DNA of 22,804 nucleotides from NCBI GenBank assembly GCA_946887295.1, contig CAMPKP010000042.1, forward strand, positions 1-22,804, in the 5' to 3' direction. The position numbers and the translations under genes are program-made. Under the pieces are notes generated by a model that had not been told where the DNA came from, made no database searches, and saw only the letters and a program-made list of their open reading frames with translations. The DNA comes from an uncultured Gemmatimonadota bacterium (GTDB taxonomy: Bacteria > Gemmatimonadota > Gemmatimonadetes > Gemmatimonadales > GWC2-71-9). The first letter of the stretch is position 1. The number at the start of each line of letters is the position of its first letter. Of the stretch, positions 14,210 through 22,330 are shown piece after piece.

Positions 14210-15976
14210 TCACTCGTCGTCGATCGGCACCACCGGCAGCACGATCCAGGAGCCATGCGCGGCGGAATGGTGAATCCGGATATCGCCCGGTCGGGTGCCG
14301 TCGGTCTCGAACTCCTGCTCGCCGGTCTGCGGATTGACCGAGAACAACGGGAAGAACGCGCCCGACAGCACGATCCGAAGCCGGTGCCCCGGGAGGAACC
14401 GGTTCGCGGTGACGGGGCCGTCGAGCCGCAGCCGCACGACCTCGCCCTCCGGCACCAGGCGTCGCCCGGGCCCGCCGCCTCGGTAGCTCGCCCTGAGCAG
14501 CGCGGTGCCGGGACTGGCCAGGTTCCACGCCGTGCTGTCCGGCGCCACGTCGTACACCTGCATCCACAGGTCGAAGTCGGGCACCGAGGCGCTCACCGAG
14601 AGATCGGCGGTCACCTGGCCGATCAGCTCGTAGGACGCGGTGAACGGTGGGGTCTCGAATACCGCCAGGCCGGGGCCCCCCGACAGCCGCCGATAGTCGT
14701 GGGCGCCGTAGTCGCCGCCGAAAGGATCGCGAAGGGGGTCCGCCGGGTCGGAGCGGAACACGCTCTTCGTCTCCCGCTCCCCGGGTCTCGCGGGCAGCAG
14801 CCGGCCCGCCATCAGGGAATCGGCCCCGGGCTGCAGGTAGAGCGTGTCGGCCTCAGTGCCCGGGATCGGCCAGGCCGGCGAGGCTCGCCAGCGGTTCGCA
14901 CCCATGACGAACACTTTCACCGCGGGCTCGGGCTCCCGGGGCTCCACGCCTTTCAGGTGGCGGTCCATCCAGCGCAGCACCGTGGTCGTGTAGTCGATCG
15001 CGGCACCGCGGCCGAAGTGCCGGTCCCCGGCTTTCTCACGCCCGACCGCGTCCACGCCGTGGGTCCAGGCGCCGAGTATCAGGCGCGTCCTCGAGGGGTC
15101 GGGTCGGCGTGCGACCACCAGGCCGGTGTAGTTGGTGATTGCGCCGACGGGCCCGTAAGGCTCGTCGAACCACCCGGAGAGATTCAGCACCGCCGCGCCC
15201 ACCCGCTGGTAGCGCCCCTCCAGCGTCGCCCAATCCCACCAGGGGTCGCGGGGCGGGTGCCGCATCCACTCGTAGTACCAGGGCGCGATCTCCTGGAAGT
15301 CGGGCAGCGAGAGCAGCGGGCGATGCAGGCGCGCCCGGCCACCATCGCGCTCCCACGCCGCCGCCGCCTCCTGGTCGGTCCGCGGGCCCGGCCGGTCGAG
15401 TCGGCGCCGGAGGTCGGGAGCGATGTTCCACCAGGTCCAGCCGAGCCACGAGCCGTCCCACACGCCCCCGGAATACCAGAACGTCTCCGGGGTAGCGTAG
15501 GTCATCGCCGGCACCATGGCCTTCAGCGAGGGCGGCCGTTCCACTGCGGCGAGCCACTGCACCGCACCCGGGTAGGAGAGGCCGAACGTGCCGACCTCAC
15601 CGTTGGACCACGGCTGGTGTGCCGCCCATTCGATGGTGTCGTAACCGTCCTGTCCCTCGTGGCGGTAGGGCTCGTACTCGCCCTCCGAGCCGTAGCGTCC
15701 GCGGACGTCCTGGACGACGACGGCGTAGCCCCGCGCCGTCGCCTGGCGGACGAAGTCCGGCCCGGTGGCGTCCTCACCTCGGCCATAGGGAGTGCGAGTG
15801 ATGAGCACCGGCACCCGCTCCCCGCCCGCCGGGTGCCACACGTGGGCCTTCAACACCACGCCGTCGCGCATGGGCACGGACACGGCGGAGTCCAGCACGA
15901 CCGCAGCACGGGCCGATGGCCGACCGGCGCAGCCGATGAGTCCCACAGAGATGACTAGGTGGAGCTTCCAGTGCAC
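14210..15976 (-). CDS. CocE/NonD family alpha/beta hydrolase lipoprotein
   Basis: A 588-residue serine hydrolase of the CocE/NonD, X-Pro dipeptidyl-peptidase-like family. Ser134 lies in 'GLSYPG' (nucleophile elbow), Asp271 in 'SGWFDEPY' and His306 in 'GAWTHG', completing the triad. The C-terminal third is the jelly-roll domain usual for the family, ending in a beta-rich 'PGHRLRIVLSG' segment. Known members hydrolyse acylated amino acids, esters or N-terminal X-Pro dipeptides; the substrate here is not predictable. The start is GTG at 15976 with GGGGAG five bases before it. Residues 5-16 are hydrophobic and end in a good lipobox, L-I-G-C (Cys16), so it is probably anchored to the envelope. uvrA2 follows on the same strand after 71 bases. 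Confidence 0.93.
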   Translation of the reverse strand: MHWKLHLVISVGLIGCAGRPSARAAVVLDSAVSVPMRDGVVLKAHVWHPAGGERVPVLITRTPYGRGEDATGPDFVRQATARGYAVVVQDVRGRYGSEGEYEPYRHEGQDGYDTIEWAAHQPWSNGEVGTFGLSYPGAVQWLAAVERPPSLKAMVPAMTYATPETFWYSGGVWDGSWLGWTWWNIAPDLRRRLDRPGPRTDQEAAAAWERDGGRARLHRPLLSLPDFQEIAPWYYEWMRHPPRDPWWDWATLEGRYQRVGAAVLNLSGWFDEPYGPVGAITNYTGLVVARRPDPSRTRLILGAWTHGVDAVGREKAGDRHFGRGAAIDYTTTVLRWMDRHLKGVEPREPEPAVKVFVMGANRWRASPAWPIPGTEADTLYLQPGADSLMAGRLLPARPGERETKSVFRSDPADPLRDPFGGDYGAHDYRRLSGGPGLAVFETPPFTASYELIGQVTADLSVSASVPDFDLWMQVYDVAPDSTAWNLASPGTALLRASYRGGGPGRRLVPEGEVVRLRLDGPVTANRFLPGHRLRIVLSGAFFPLFSVNPQTGEQEFETDGTRPGDIRIHHSAAHGSWIVLPVVPIDDE

Positions 15977-16018
15977 TGCCGCTCCCCGGGATTCGTTGCG
16001 CCAAGTCTATGTCGCAGC

Positions 16019-16073
16019 CGCAGCGGATGGCAGCCGGCCACCCCCCGTGGCAACCGATCGGGCTTCCGCTGCG
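16019..16073. repeat. 9-bp inverted repeat in divergent intergenic region
   Basis: CGCAGCGGA (16019-16027) and TCCGCTGCG (16065-16073) are perfect complements 37 bases apart. A small inner stem, GCCAC/GTGGC, lies between them. The element sits in the 129-bp region between the CocE-like and NTF2-fold genes, about 33 bases before the latter's ATG. It could be a leader hairpin or an operator. Confidence 0.45.
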
Positions 16074-16105
16074 TAGTGGACTCTCAACCCCTCAGGAGTC
16101 TCTCG

Positions 16106-16582
16106 ATGGCCCGGGTGATCCCCGTCTCGCTCTTCCTCGTCACCACCATGCTCGCGGACCCGCTGCAGGGTCAGACGCCGGCGACGCGCCCGGGGCAGGA
16201 GGCCGCCCTCGTCCGCCAGGTCTTCGCGGCCGAGAGCAGCTTCGCCGCGACGATGGCGAATCGCGATTCCGTCGCGTTCGCCACGTTCGTCGCGCCCGAG
16301 GCCGTGTTCTTCGGCCAGCAGTCGGTCCTGCGCGGCAGGGCCGCGGTGGTAGACGGCTGGCGGCCGCTCTTCGTCGGGACATCGGCGCCGTTCTCCTGGA
16401 GGCCGGAGACCGTCGAGGTGCTCGCCTCCGGCACACTCGCCCTGAGCAGCGGGCCGGTCCACGACCCGGGCGGCCGCCGGATCGGCACCTTCAGCTCGAT
16501 CTGGCGGCTGGAGCCCGACGGCGCCTGGCGTGTGGTGTTCGACAAGGGCTCTCCGGTCTGCGAATCCGAACCGAAGCCCTGA
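16106..16582 (+). CDS. Secreted NTF2-fold (DUF4440/SnoaL-like) protein
   Basis: A 158-residue exported protein with an NTF2-like cone fold. The mature part begins with a long helix ('ALVRQVFAAESSFAATMANRDSVAFATFVAPEAVFF') typical of DUF4440. 'LRGRAAVVDGW' and the paired strands 'GTLALSSGPVHDPGG' and 'GTFSSIWRLEPDGAWRVVFDKG' follow. Residues 1-23 form a signal peptide ending near L-Q-G-Q. The family includes enzymes and ligand binders, and activity cannot be told from sequence. AGGAG (16094-16098) seven bases before the ATG fixes the start. It heads a same-strand run with the HD/NTF2 fusion and phosphatidylcholine synthase genes. Confidence 0.85.
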   Translation: MARVIPVSLFLVTTMLADPLQGQTPATRPGQEAALVRQVFAAESSFAATMANRDSVAFATFVAPEAVFFGQQSVLRGRAAVVDGWRPLFVGTSAPFSWRPETVEVLASGTLALSSGPVHDPGGRRIGTFSSIWRLEPDGAWRVVFDKGSPVCESEPKP

Positions 16583-16606
16583 CCCATGCCGCGGGGAGAC
16601 CGGCTC

Positions 16607-16616
16607 TTGCTACTAT
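16607..16616 (+). promoter_or_regulatory. Possible extended -10 promoter before the HD/NTF2 gene
   Basis: TTGC followed by TACTAT matches an extended -10 element (TGnTATAAT) with no clear -35 box. A start near 16623 would leave a leader of about 26 nt to the ATG at 16649. If real, it rules out the earlier in-frame ATG at 16586. Confidence 0.35.
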
Positions 16617-16648
16617 TCGGCCGTGATCCTCGTCCTTCCCGAGCCATC

Positions 16649-17641
16649 ATGAGTGTCGACGACGGCCTCGACGGCATCCTCGCCTTCCTGCGGACCGCGG
16701 AGCGCCTCAAGAGCACGCCGCGGAGCGGCTGGACCACGGCCGGCGAGCGGGAGAGCGTCGCGGCGCACACCTGGCGACTCTCGCTGATGGCCGCCGTCCT
16801 CTCGGACCGCTTCCCTGGAATCGACCTCGCCCGCCTGCTCAAGATCTGCCTGATCCACGATCTTGGCGAGGCGCTCCATGGCGACATTCCCGCCCCGCAA
16901 CAGTCGGCGGAGGCGGGCAAGTCGGCGCGCGAGCGCGAGGACCTGGCGTCGGTGCTGGAGCCGCTGCCGGACCGGCTGCGGGAGGAATTCGGTGCCCTGT
17001 GGGAGGAGTACGAGGCCGCGCGGACGCCCGAGGCCCGGCTGGCCAAGGGCCTCGACAAGCTCGAGACCATCCTGCAGCACACCCAGGGCCTCAACCCGGC
17101 CGACTTCGACTACCGGTTCAATCTGACCTACGGGCAGGCGTACACCGGCAGCCACCCGGTCCTGGCCGACCTCCGTGCCCGGCTCGACGAGGCGACGGAG
17201 GCCCGGGCCAGGCAGGCGGTCCCCGCTCCCGCCTCCGGTGCGGAGTGGCTGGCGCTGGAGTTCCTGCGTCGCGTGTGGGGACCGGACCACGACCTGGACG
17301 CCATCGACGAGCTGATGACCGAGGATTACGCTCTCACGAGCGGCGGGTCGGTGCTGCGCGGGCGCGAGGCATTCAAGAGTTGGGTGCGGGAATTCCAGCT
17401 CCGCCTGCTCGACGCGCGGACCTCGAGCGTGGAGACCTTCAGCAGCGCCGACGGCAGTCGCGTCGTGTCGCGCTGGATGTGCACCGGTACCAACAATGGC
17501 CTGCTCGGACTTCCCGCCGACGGGCGGCCGGTCTCGTTCACCGGGATCTCGATCTGGCGCGCACGCCACGGCAGGCTGGCGGAGTGCTGGGTCGAGCGCG
17601 CCTCCTGGGAGCTGTACCAGCGGCTCTCGCAGAGCCGTTGA
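16649..17641 (+). CDS. HD-domain phosphohydrolase fused to an NTF2-fold domain
   Basis: A 330-residue two-domain protein. Residues 5-185 form an HD domain of the YfbR/HDDC2 5'-deoxynucleotidase type: H40, H70-D71 in 'CLIHDLGEALHGD' and D136 in 'KGLDKLETILQH' are the metal ligands, after the 'LKSTPRSGW' start typical of that family. Residues 195-328 form a SnoaL/NTF2-like domain ('EFLRRVWGPDHDLDAIDELMTEDY' to 'GISIWRARHGRLAECWVE'), joined by a Pro/Ala linker. YfbR-type enzymes remove phosphate from deoxynucleoside monophosphates. I chose 16649 over an in-frame ATG at 16586 because the extra residues look unlike coding sequence for this family. The stop overlaps the next gene's TTG start by four bases. 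Confidence 0.85.
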   Translation: MSVDDGLDGILAFLRTAERLKSTPRSGWTTAGERESVAAHTWRLSLMAAVLSDRFPGIDLARLLKICLIHDLGEALHGDIPAPQQSAEAGKSAREREDLASVLEPLPDRLREEFGALWEEYEAARTPEARLAKGLDKLETILQHTQGLNPADFDYRFNLTYGQAYTGSHPVLADLRARLDEATEARARQAVPAPASGAEWLALEFLRRVWGPDHDLDAIDELMTEDYALTSGGSVLRGREAFKSWVREFQLRLLDARTSSVETFSSADGSRVVSRWMCTGTNNGLLGLPADGRPVSFTGISIWRARHGRLAECWVERASWELYQRLSQSR

Positions 17642-18354
17642 GCCTCCGTCCCGGTGCGGCGAAGGCTCGCGCTGCGGCGCTGCACCTGTACACCGCGTCC
17701 GGCGCCGCCCTCGCGTTCCTCGCGGCGGTGGAGATCTGCGCTCCCGATCCCGACCCCCGCCCCGTCTTCCTGCTGCTCGCGCTCGCGGTCCTGGTGGACG
17801 CGACCGATGGTCCGCTGGCACGCCGTTGGGAGGTGAAGCGCTGGCTTCCCGCGATCGAGGGACGCACCATCGACGACCTCGTCGACTATCTCACCTACAC
17901 CTTCGTGCCGCTGCTGCTGGTCTGGAGGATGGGCTGGGTTCCGGAGCCGCGAATGCTCTGGGTGGTGCCCGCGCTGCTCGCGTCGCTGTTCGGGTTCGCC
18001 CACACCGGGATCAAGGACGAGGCGGGCGGGTTCTTCCTGGGATTTCCCTCCTACTGGAACGTGGTGGCGTTCTACGCCGGCCTGATTCACCACCACTACG
18101 GTTCCACCATCAACGCCGCTGCCATCACGCTGCTGGCCGTGGCGACGGTACTGCCGATCAGGTTCCTCTACCCCAACCTGGCACCACGGCCGTGGCGGGC
18201 GCCGGTCATCGTCGGTGCCCTGATCTGGCTGGTTGCGATGCTGTGCATGCTGCCGGCGTATCCGCGGATTCCCGCCTGGGCGGGATGGCTCTCGTTGCTC
18301 TATCCGGTGTTCTACGTGGGGCTCTCGTTCCGGCTCGATCGGCAGCGGCGGTAG
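17638..18354 (+). CDS. pcs: Phosphatidylcholine synthase
   Basis: A 238-residue membrane enzyme that joins choline to CDP-diacylglycerol, giving phosphatidylcholine and CMP. The catalytic motif is D57-G-x2-A-R-x12-G-x3-D79-x3-D83. The twelve-residue spacer is the form described for bacterial Pcs; most other CDP-alcohol phosphatidyltransferases have a spacer of eight. About seven to eight hydrophobic segments follow. There is no in-frame ATG or GTG near the start of similarity. TTG at 17638, overlapping the upstream TGA by four bases, gives the usual Pcs length and a basic amphipathic N-terminus ('RPGAAKARAAALHLYTASG'). Translational coupling to the HD/NTF2 gene is therefore likely. Making phosphatidylcholine this way needs external choline; no choline transporter is in the window. 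Confidence 0.88.
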   Translation: MSLRPGAAKARAAALHLYTASGAALAFLAAVEICAPDPDPRPVFLLLALAVLVDATDGPLARRWEVKRWLPAIEGRTIDDLVDYLTYTFVPLLLVWRMGWVPEPRMLWVVPALLASLFGFAHTGIKDEAGGFFLGFPSYWNVVAFYAGLIHHHYGSTINAAAITLLAVATVLPIRFLYPNLAPRPWRAPVIVGALIWLVAMLCMLPAYPRIPAWAGWLSLLYPVFYVGLSFRLDRQRR

Positions 18355-18380
18355 TCTCCGGGCGTCCCATCCCGGCGAAA

Positions 18381-21113
18381 TCAGCGCGGCGCGGCGACGA
18401 CGGCCGAGCTGCTCCGCACCCCGTCCGACATCACCAGCTCGACCGCGCTGCCGCCGGCCACGACGACGCTCCCGCCTCGCGCGAACGAGAGCACCTCTCC
18501 GGAGCGCGCGTCCCGCACCATGACCATGGGCTGCGCGGCGGCATCCCACTCGATCGCGATCCCGCCCGCAGCGCGCCGTAGGCTGAGCGGCGTCGCCGGA
18601 CTCGCCCGGAGCGAAGCCGGAGTGGCCGAGATCGCCGCCATCCCCACCCCCGGGCCCGCGAGGCGAATGGTCTGAAGGCGGGCCGCACTGGCGCCGTCGA
18701 GCGGCACGGCGAAGGCGAAGTGCCGGCCCCCGCGCGCGTCGTCGGCCACCTCGATGGCGTCGAACGTCAGGCCGAATACCCGTGACCCGTCGCTCGCTGT
18801 TCCCTCGATCGAGTAGAGGCCGCGGCGCCGGGGGAGCACCGGGCGCGTCATCACGTGGAAAGCCGGCTCGAGCACCGCTCGGCCACCCACGATCCGTCCC
18901 CACACCAGCAGCGAGGGCTGCGCGCGACCGGCGGCGGCACGGCCCGGCGCCGTGCCACGGAAGTCCATGACGCCCTGGTAGGTATAGTCGCTGATCCACG
19001 GCCCGGCGCAGTATCCCATGACGTCGGGTGTGGTCCGTGGCTTGGCTAGACCGGCCTTGAGGTCGTAGCCGATCCTCCCGATGGTGCCGTTGTCGTAGGG
19101 AAAGTCGGGATCCACCCCCTCGGGATTTCCGCACTGCGCGTGCCGGCGGTCCCAGGTGTGCCCCAGCTCGTGCGCGGTGACCCGTCCCCGGTCGGTGGGA
19201 TGATCGTAGCCGATCGCGACCGGCTCGCCCAGGAACCCCATGCCGGCCAGCCCCGATGCGTAGTCGATCCGAACCACGCCGTAGTAGTGGCGCTCGCTGT
19301 CCTCCGCGAGCTTCAATAGGGAGAGCTCGCTGAGGACCGTGTTCCAGGCCCCATTCGCATTGTCCGACTGGAGCGGGGAGTCAGTGGTGGTGGTATACAC
19401 CTGGTGCACGTCGGCGTCGTAGCCGGGGAGCGGATACAGTCGTCCGGTAAAGTCCAGGTACTGGTCCCTGTTCGCGGTGGTGACGTCTCCCGTCAGCTGG
19501 TTGGCGCTCTGGCGCACGGGAACCAGGGTGATGGCCAGGGGTGGGGACCGGCGCACGCGCAGCGCGAGCGGCGTCCCCGCAGGGTAGGTGTTGTCGGTCT
19601 CGTCCGCCTCGGGGATGGTGCCGGACGGGTCCACGTCGGCCACGAGCGTCAGTCCGGAACGGATGTACGAGGCGGGGATCAGCTGGTTCCAGGTGGTGCC
19701 GAGATCACCGTCGCTGCGGCCGGTCGGCACGGTGTCGGCGGGCGGGGAGATGGTATACGCCTGCACCAGGGCGCCGCCGTCGAGCAGCCGCACCCGGACC
19801 TGGGGCGTGACCCTGTTCCTCTCGTTCGCCAGGACCACCACCCGCAGGAGCGCGTCACGGCCCGCCACCAGCGGCACGGCGTTGTCGAAGGTCTGGACGC
19901 TCTGGGTGAGGCTGACGCCGGCGATCCGCAGGTTCAGGGACGCGGCCGCCGACGGCGCATACGTGACGACCACCTCGGCGGTGTCGCCCGCCGCGACCGC
20001 GACCGTGCGGCTCGGGGGAGTCGCCGTGTAGGCGGTGCCGCCGCTGACCACCCTCGCCGCGGTCACGGTGTACTGGCCCGGAGCGAGGTTCGCGAGCGTA
20101 GCGGCGGCCGTCAGCTCCTCGCGGTAGCCCTGGGGGCCCGTGACGGTCACCGTGGCGTCCACCCCGGTCGGCAGTCCGGCGACGGTCACCCGCAGACTCC
20201 CGGTGGTCGCCGCGCAGGCGATGCTGAAGCCCAGCTTCGACGTCTGTGACGCCGCGATGTCCACGTTGCGCGGGTTCGAGCCCTGAAGCGTGCAATTGGG
20301 GGCGACGTCGCCGAGCGCGACCGAATGCGGTCCCGGTGCCAGGCCCCCGACCGTGCGGGTCGCGTTCACTGCAATGGCCAGTGGGGTGGCCCCGTCCACG
20401 CTCACGGTGTAGCCCGACGGATCCTCCGGGGAGCCGGTGGACGACGTGGTCACCTCGAGAGTGCCGGTGCCGGCCGCACAGGTGATCGCGAACTCCACGC
20501 CGACCGTGGCGTTCGCCGGCACGGTGACGGCGCGCGGGTTCGCGCCGCCGACGGTGCAGCTGCCCGCCACGCCCGAGAGCTCGACGGTGGTCGGCCCCGC
20601 CTCGACGCCGGCAACCACTGCAGTGGCGCTCACGCCGATCGGCTGCCCGGGACCGCCGCCCACGGTGAAGACGTAGCCATCCGCGTCCGGACTGGAGCCG
20701 CTGGTTACCGTGGTGACCGTCAGGGTGCCGCTCGGCGGCGGCGCCTCGGTGCACAGAACCGCGATCGGCTCCGCCGCCATCTCTCCTGCTCTCACAACGA
20801 CCGCACGCGGGTTGTCTCCCTGGACCGCGCAGTTGGGCGAGAGGCCGGCGAGACCCAGGCGATGGGTGCCGGGCGTGAGATCGATCAGCGTCCTGGCCGC
20901 CTCGACCCCGATCGGCCCGACCTCGACGTCGTCCAGGGTCAGCGTGTACCCATCGGCGTCGGGCTCCGGCCCGACCGTGCTGGTCGTGACCTCGATCCCG
21001 CCGGTGGTGGGCGCGGTGAGCTCGGCGCCGCCTCCGCAGCCCAGCCAGAATGCGGTGGCGATACCCAGGAAGAGCCTGCGCCCGGCATGAGGGGAGCGGC
21101 GGCGGTGTCGCAT
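18381..21113 (-). CDS. Metzincin-like metalloprotease lipoprotein with tandem repeats
   Basis: A 910-residue surface lipoprotein. A basic start and hydrophobic run end in W-L-G-C (Cys26). Residues 38-121, 128-212 and 216-300 are three repeats of about 85 residues, each with two cysteines (N/S-C-x2-x-G-x-NPR and a terminal C). A cysteine-free fourth repeat, PEGA-like, covers 304-386. Residues 392-520 look like a CARDB adhesion domain ending in 'ADETDNTYP'. The catalytic part has H648-E-L-G-H-x5-H658 zinc ligands and a Met-turn at D-V-M699-G-Y, as in metzincins. A beta-rich tail closes the protein. The start at 21113 gives the signal peptide; the frame is open to 21245 but the extra residues are unlike coding. 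The substrate is unknown. Confidence 0.85.
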   Translation of the reverse strand: MRHRRRSPHAGRRLFLGIATAFWLGCGGGAELTAPTTGGIEVTTSTVGPEPDADGYTLTLDDVEVGPIGVEAARTLIDLTPGTHRLGLAGLSPNCAVQGDNPRAVVVRAGEMAAEPIAVLCTEAPPPSGTLTVTTVTSGSSPDADGYVFTVGGGPGQPIGVSATAVVAGVEAGPTTVELSGVAGSCTVGGANPRAVTVPANATVGVEFAITCAAGTGTLEVTTSSTGSPEDPSGYTVSVDGATPLAIAVNATRTVGGLAPGPHSVALGDVAPNCTLQGSNPRNVDIAASQTSKLGFSIACAATTGSLRVTVAGLPTGVDATVTVTGPQGYREELTAAATLANLAPGQYTVTAARVVSGGTAYTATPPSRTVAVAAGDTAEVVVTYAPSAAASLNLRIAGVSLTQSVQTFDNAVPLVAGRDALLRVVVLANERNRVTPQVRVRLLDGGALVQAYTISPPADTVPTGRSDGDLGTTWNQLIPASYIRSGLTLVADVDPSGTIPEADETDNTYPAGTPLALRVRRSPPLAITLVPVRQSANQLTGDVTTANRDQYLDFTGRLYPLPGYDADVHQVYTTTTDSPLQSDNANGAWNTVLSELSLLKLAEDSERHYYGVVRIDYASGLAGMGFLGEPVAIGYDHPTDRGRVTAHELGHTWDRRHAQCGNPEGVDPDFPYDNGTIGRIGYDLKAGLAKPRTTPDVMGYCAGPWISDYTYQGVMDFRGTAPGRAAAGRAQPSLLVWGRIVGGRAVLEPAFHVMTRPVLPRRRGLYSIEGTASDGSRVFGLTFDAIEVADDARGGRHFAFAVPLDGASAARLQTIRLAGPGVGMAAISATPASLRASPATPLSLRRAAGGIAIEWDAAAQPMVMVRDARSGEVLSFARGGSVVVAGGSAVELVMSDGVRSSSAVVAAPR
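19956..21002 (-). repeat. Four tandem protein repeats of about 85 residues
   Basis: Coding repeats at about 20751-21002, 20478-20732, 20214-20468 and 19956-20204 within the metalloprotease gene. The consensus is T-G-x-L-x-V-T-T, D-x-x-G-Y, P-I-x-V, L-x-P-G-x-H, N-C-x3-G-x-NPR and a final C. The last copy lacks the cysteines. I recall this repeat as common in Gemmatimonadota surface proteins. Confidence 0.8.
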
Positions 21114-21165
21114 TGGTGGATTCTTACGACGCGCGGCAGGCTGCGTCGTGGCGTCAGAGAGGAGA

Positions 21166-21185
21166 CGTCGTGGGGGGAAACGACG
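21166..21185 (-). other. Hairpin in the leader of the metalloprotease gene
   Basis: CGTCGT (21166-21171) and ACGACG (21180-21185) flank eight bases, mostly G on the plus strand. It lies about 53 bases before the metalloprotease ATG. No T-run follows, so it is not a terminator. Confidence 0.3.
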
Positions 21186-21215
21186 ACCCGTGGCACGGAT
21201 TGTTGAAGGTAGCGC

Positions 21216-21245
21216 AGAGTACCCAGGCGACGCGGCGCCCGTCAA
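21216..21245 (-). promoter_or_regulatory. Weak candidate promoter of the metalloprotease gene
   Basis: On the minus strand TTGACG (21245-21240) and TACTCT (21221-21216) are 18 bases apart. The -35 box is good and the -10 box poor. The leader would be about 95 nt. The alternative is read-through from the dehydrogenase gene. Confidence 0.25.
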
Positions 21246-21263
21246 GAGACCCGCCGCAGCCGG

Positions 21264-22295
21264 CTACGAGATCTCGACCGCCTCGTTGCCCGCGTCGCGC
21301 TCCCGGAGCGCTTCGGGCGAGATGACGCCCACCCGCTTGCCGCGGCCGTGCAGCCCGGCCACGGCATCGTGAGCCGCCCGAATCTCCTCCAGCGGGTACA
21401 TCGCGGTCACCGGCATTCGCAGGTGGCCTCGCTCCACCAGTCGGCCGAGCTCTTCCAGGTCGGCGCTGCGCGGCCTCACCACCACGTAGCCCAGTCTGGG
21501 TCCGCCGACGACCGGGGCCAGCACTCGAGAGATCGGTGCGAGGGCGTATGCCATGGGCACGGGAGGGACCGTCACCCACCGTCCCCGGCGGGTGAAGAGT
21601 CGGCGGTAGTCACGATAGGGGCTGTGGCCCACGCAGTCGAGGAACACGTCGAATCGCTCCTCGAGCGACTCCGGCGGGGTGCGGCGGTAGTCCACCACCC
21701 GGTCGGCTCCGAGCCCGCGGCAGTGATCGATGCCCTCGCCACTTGCGAGCGCGGTGACGTCCGCGCCCATCGCCTTGGCGATCTGGATGGCCGCGCTCCC
21801 GACGCCGCCGCTGGCACCCTTGATGAGGACCCGTTCGCGAGGGCGGAGCCGGGCCACGTCGCGAAGCCCCTGCAGGGCGGTAGTGCCGACGAGCGGCAGG
21901 GCGGCCCCTTCGATCCACCCGAGCCGCTGCGGCATCGGCGCCAGCCAGGGGCGCGGCACCGCCAGGTATTCGGCGGCCGCCCCCCCGAGGAAGCCGTCGA
22001 GAAATCCCCACACCCGATCGCCCGGGGCGAATCCGGAGACGCGGGAGCCGAATGCGGCGACCTCGCCGGAAAAATCCTGGCCGGTTCCGCGGGGGAAGGT
22101 GCGCCCCGACAGCAGGCGCAGCCTTCCCTGACGAACGAGGGGATCCTTCGGATTGAGCCCGGAGGCGTGTACCCGGACCAGGACCTCGGCGCGCCCCGGC
22201 CTGGGTACCGGCACGGTGCGGACCTCCAGAACCTCGGAACCGCCGTAGCGGTCGAACTGCACGGCGCGCATCGCTGCGGGGACCGGCGGCGACAT
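21264..22295 (-). CDS. Medium-chain dehydrogenase/reductase (quinone oxidoreductase type)
   Basis: A 343-residue NAD(P)-dependent zinc-free MDR enzyme. The GroES-like N-terminal half has the family's 'SGLNPKDPLVRQG' and 'GTGQDFSGEVAAFGSRVSGFAPGDRVWG' segments. The nucleotide-binding half has the Rossmann loop G160-A-S-G-G-V-G and 'QIAKAMGADVTALAS'. There are no catalytic or structural zinc cysteines, which fits the quinone oxidoreductase/enoyl reductase branch that reduces alpha,beta-unsaturated carbonyls or quinones. The substrate is open. ATG at 22295 is used; a second ATG at 22271 is possible and would fit the family start 'MRAVQFDRYG' as well. It lies 35 bases downstream of the lipoprotein gene and probably shares its transcript. 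Confidence 0.92.
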   Translation of the reverse strand: MSPPVPAAMRAVQFDRYGGSEVLEVRTVPVPRPGRAEVLVRVHASGLNPKDPLVRQGRLRLLSGRTFPRGTGQDFSGEVAAFGSRVSGFAPGDRVWGFLDGFLGGAAAEYLAVPRPWLAPMPQRLGWIEGAALPLVGTTALQGLRDVARLRPRERVLIKGASGGVGSAAIQIAKAMGADVTALASGEGIDHCRGLGADRVVDYRRTPPESLEERFDVFLDCVGHSPYRDYRRLFTRRGRWVTVPPVPMAYALAPISRVLAPVVGGPRLGYVVVRPRSADLEELGRLVERGHLRMPVTAMYPLEEIRAAHDAVAGLHGRGKRVGVISPEALRERDAGNEAVEIS

Positions 22296-22330
22296 GGCCT
22301 GAAGAGTAGCGCCGGGTCGCCCTGCGTGCT

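Noticed and set aside
11619..14273. An 884-codon plus-strand frame
   Set aside because: It is antisense to uvrA2, which has all ABC motifs. The plus-strand product is rich in Arg, Gly, Val and His with no domain.
14198..15958. A 586-codon plus-strand frame
   Set aside because: It is antisense to the CocE-like hydrolase with its complete catalytic triad. The composition is that of a shadow frame.
18358..18375. A CCGGG/CCCGG hairpin between the pcs and metalloprotease genes, considered as a bidirectional terminator
   Set aside because: Only 5 bp with an eight-base loop and no T-run on either strand; too common in GC-rich DNA.
17326..19134. A 602-codon minus-strand frame
   Set aside because: It spans the antisense of the pcs and HD/NTF2 genes and the wrong frame of the metalloprotease gene. 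No recognisable protein.
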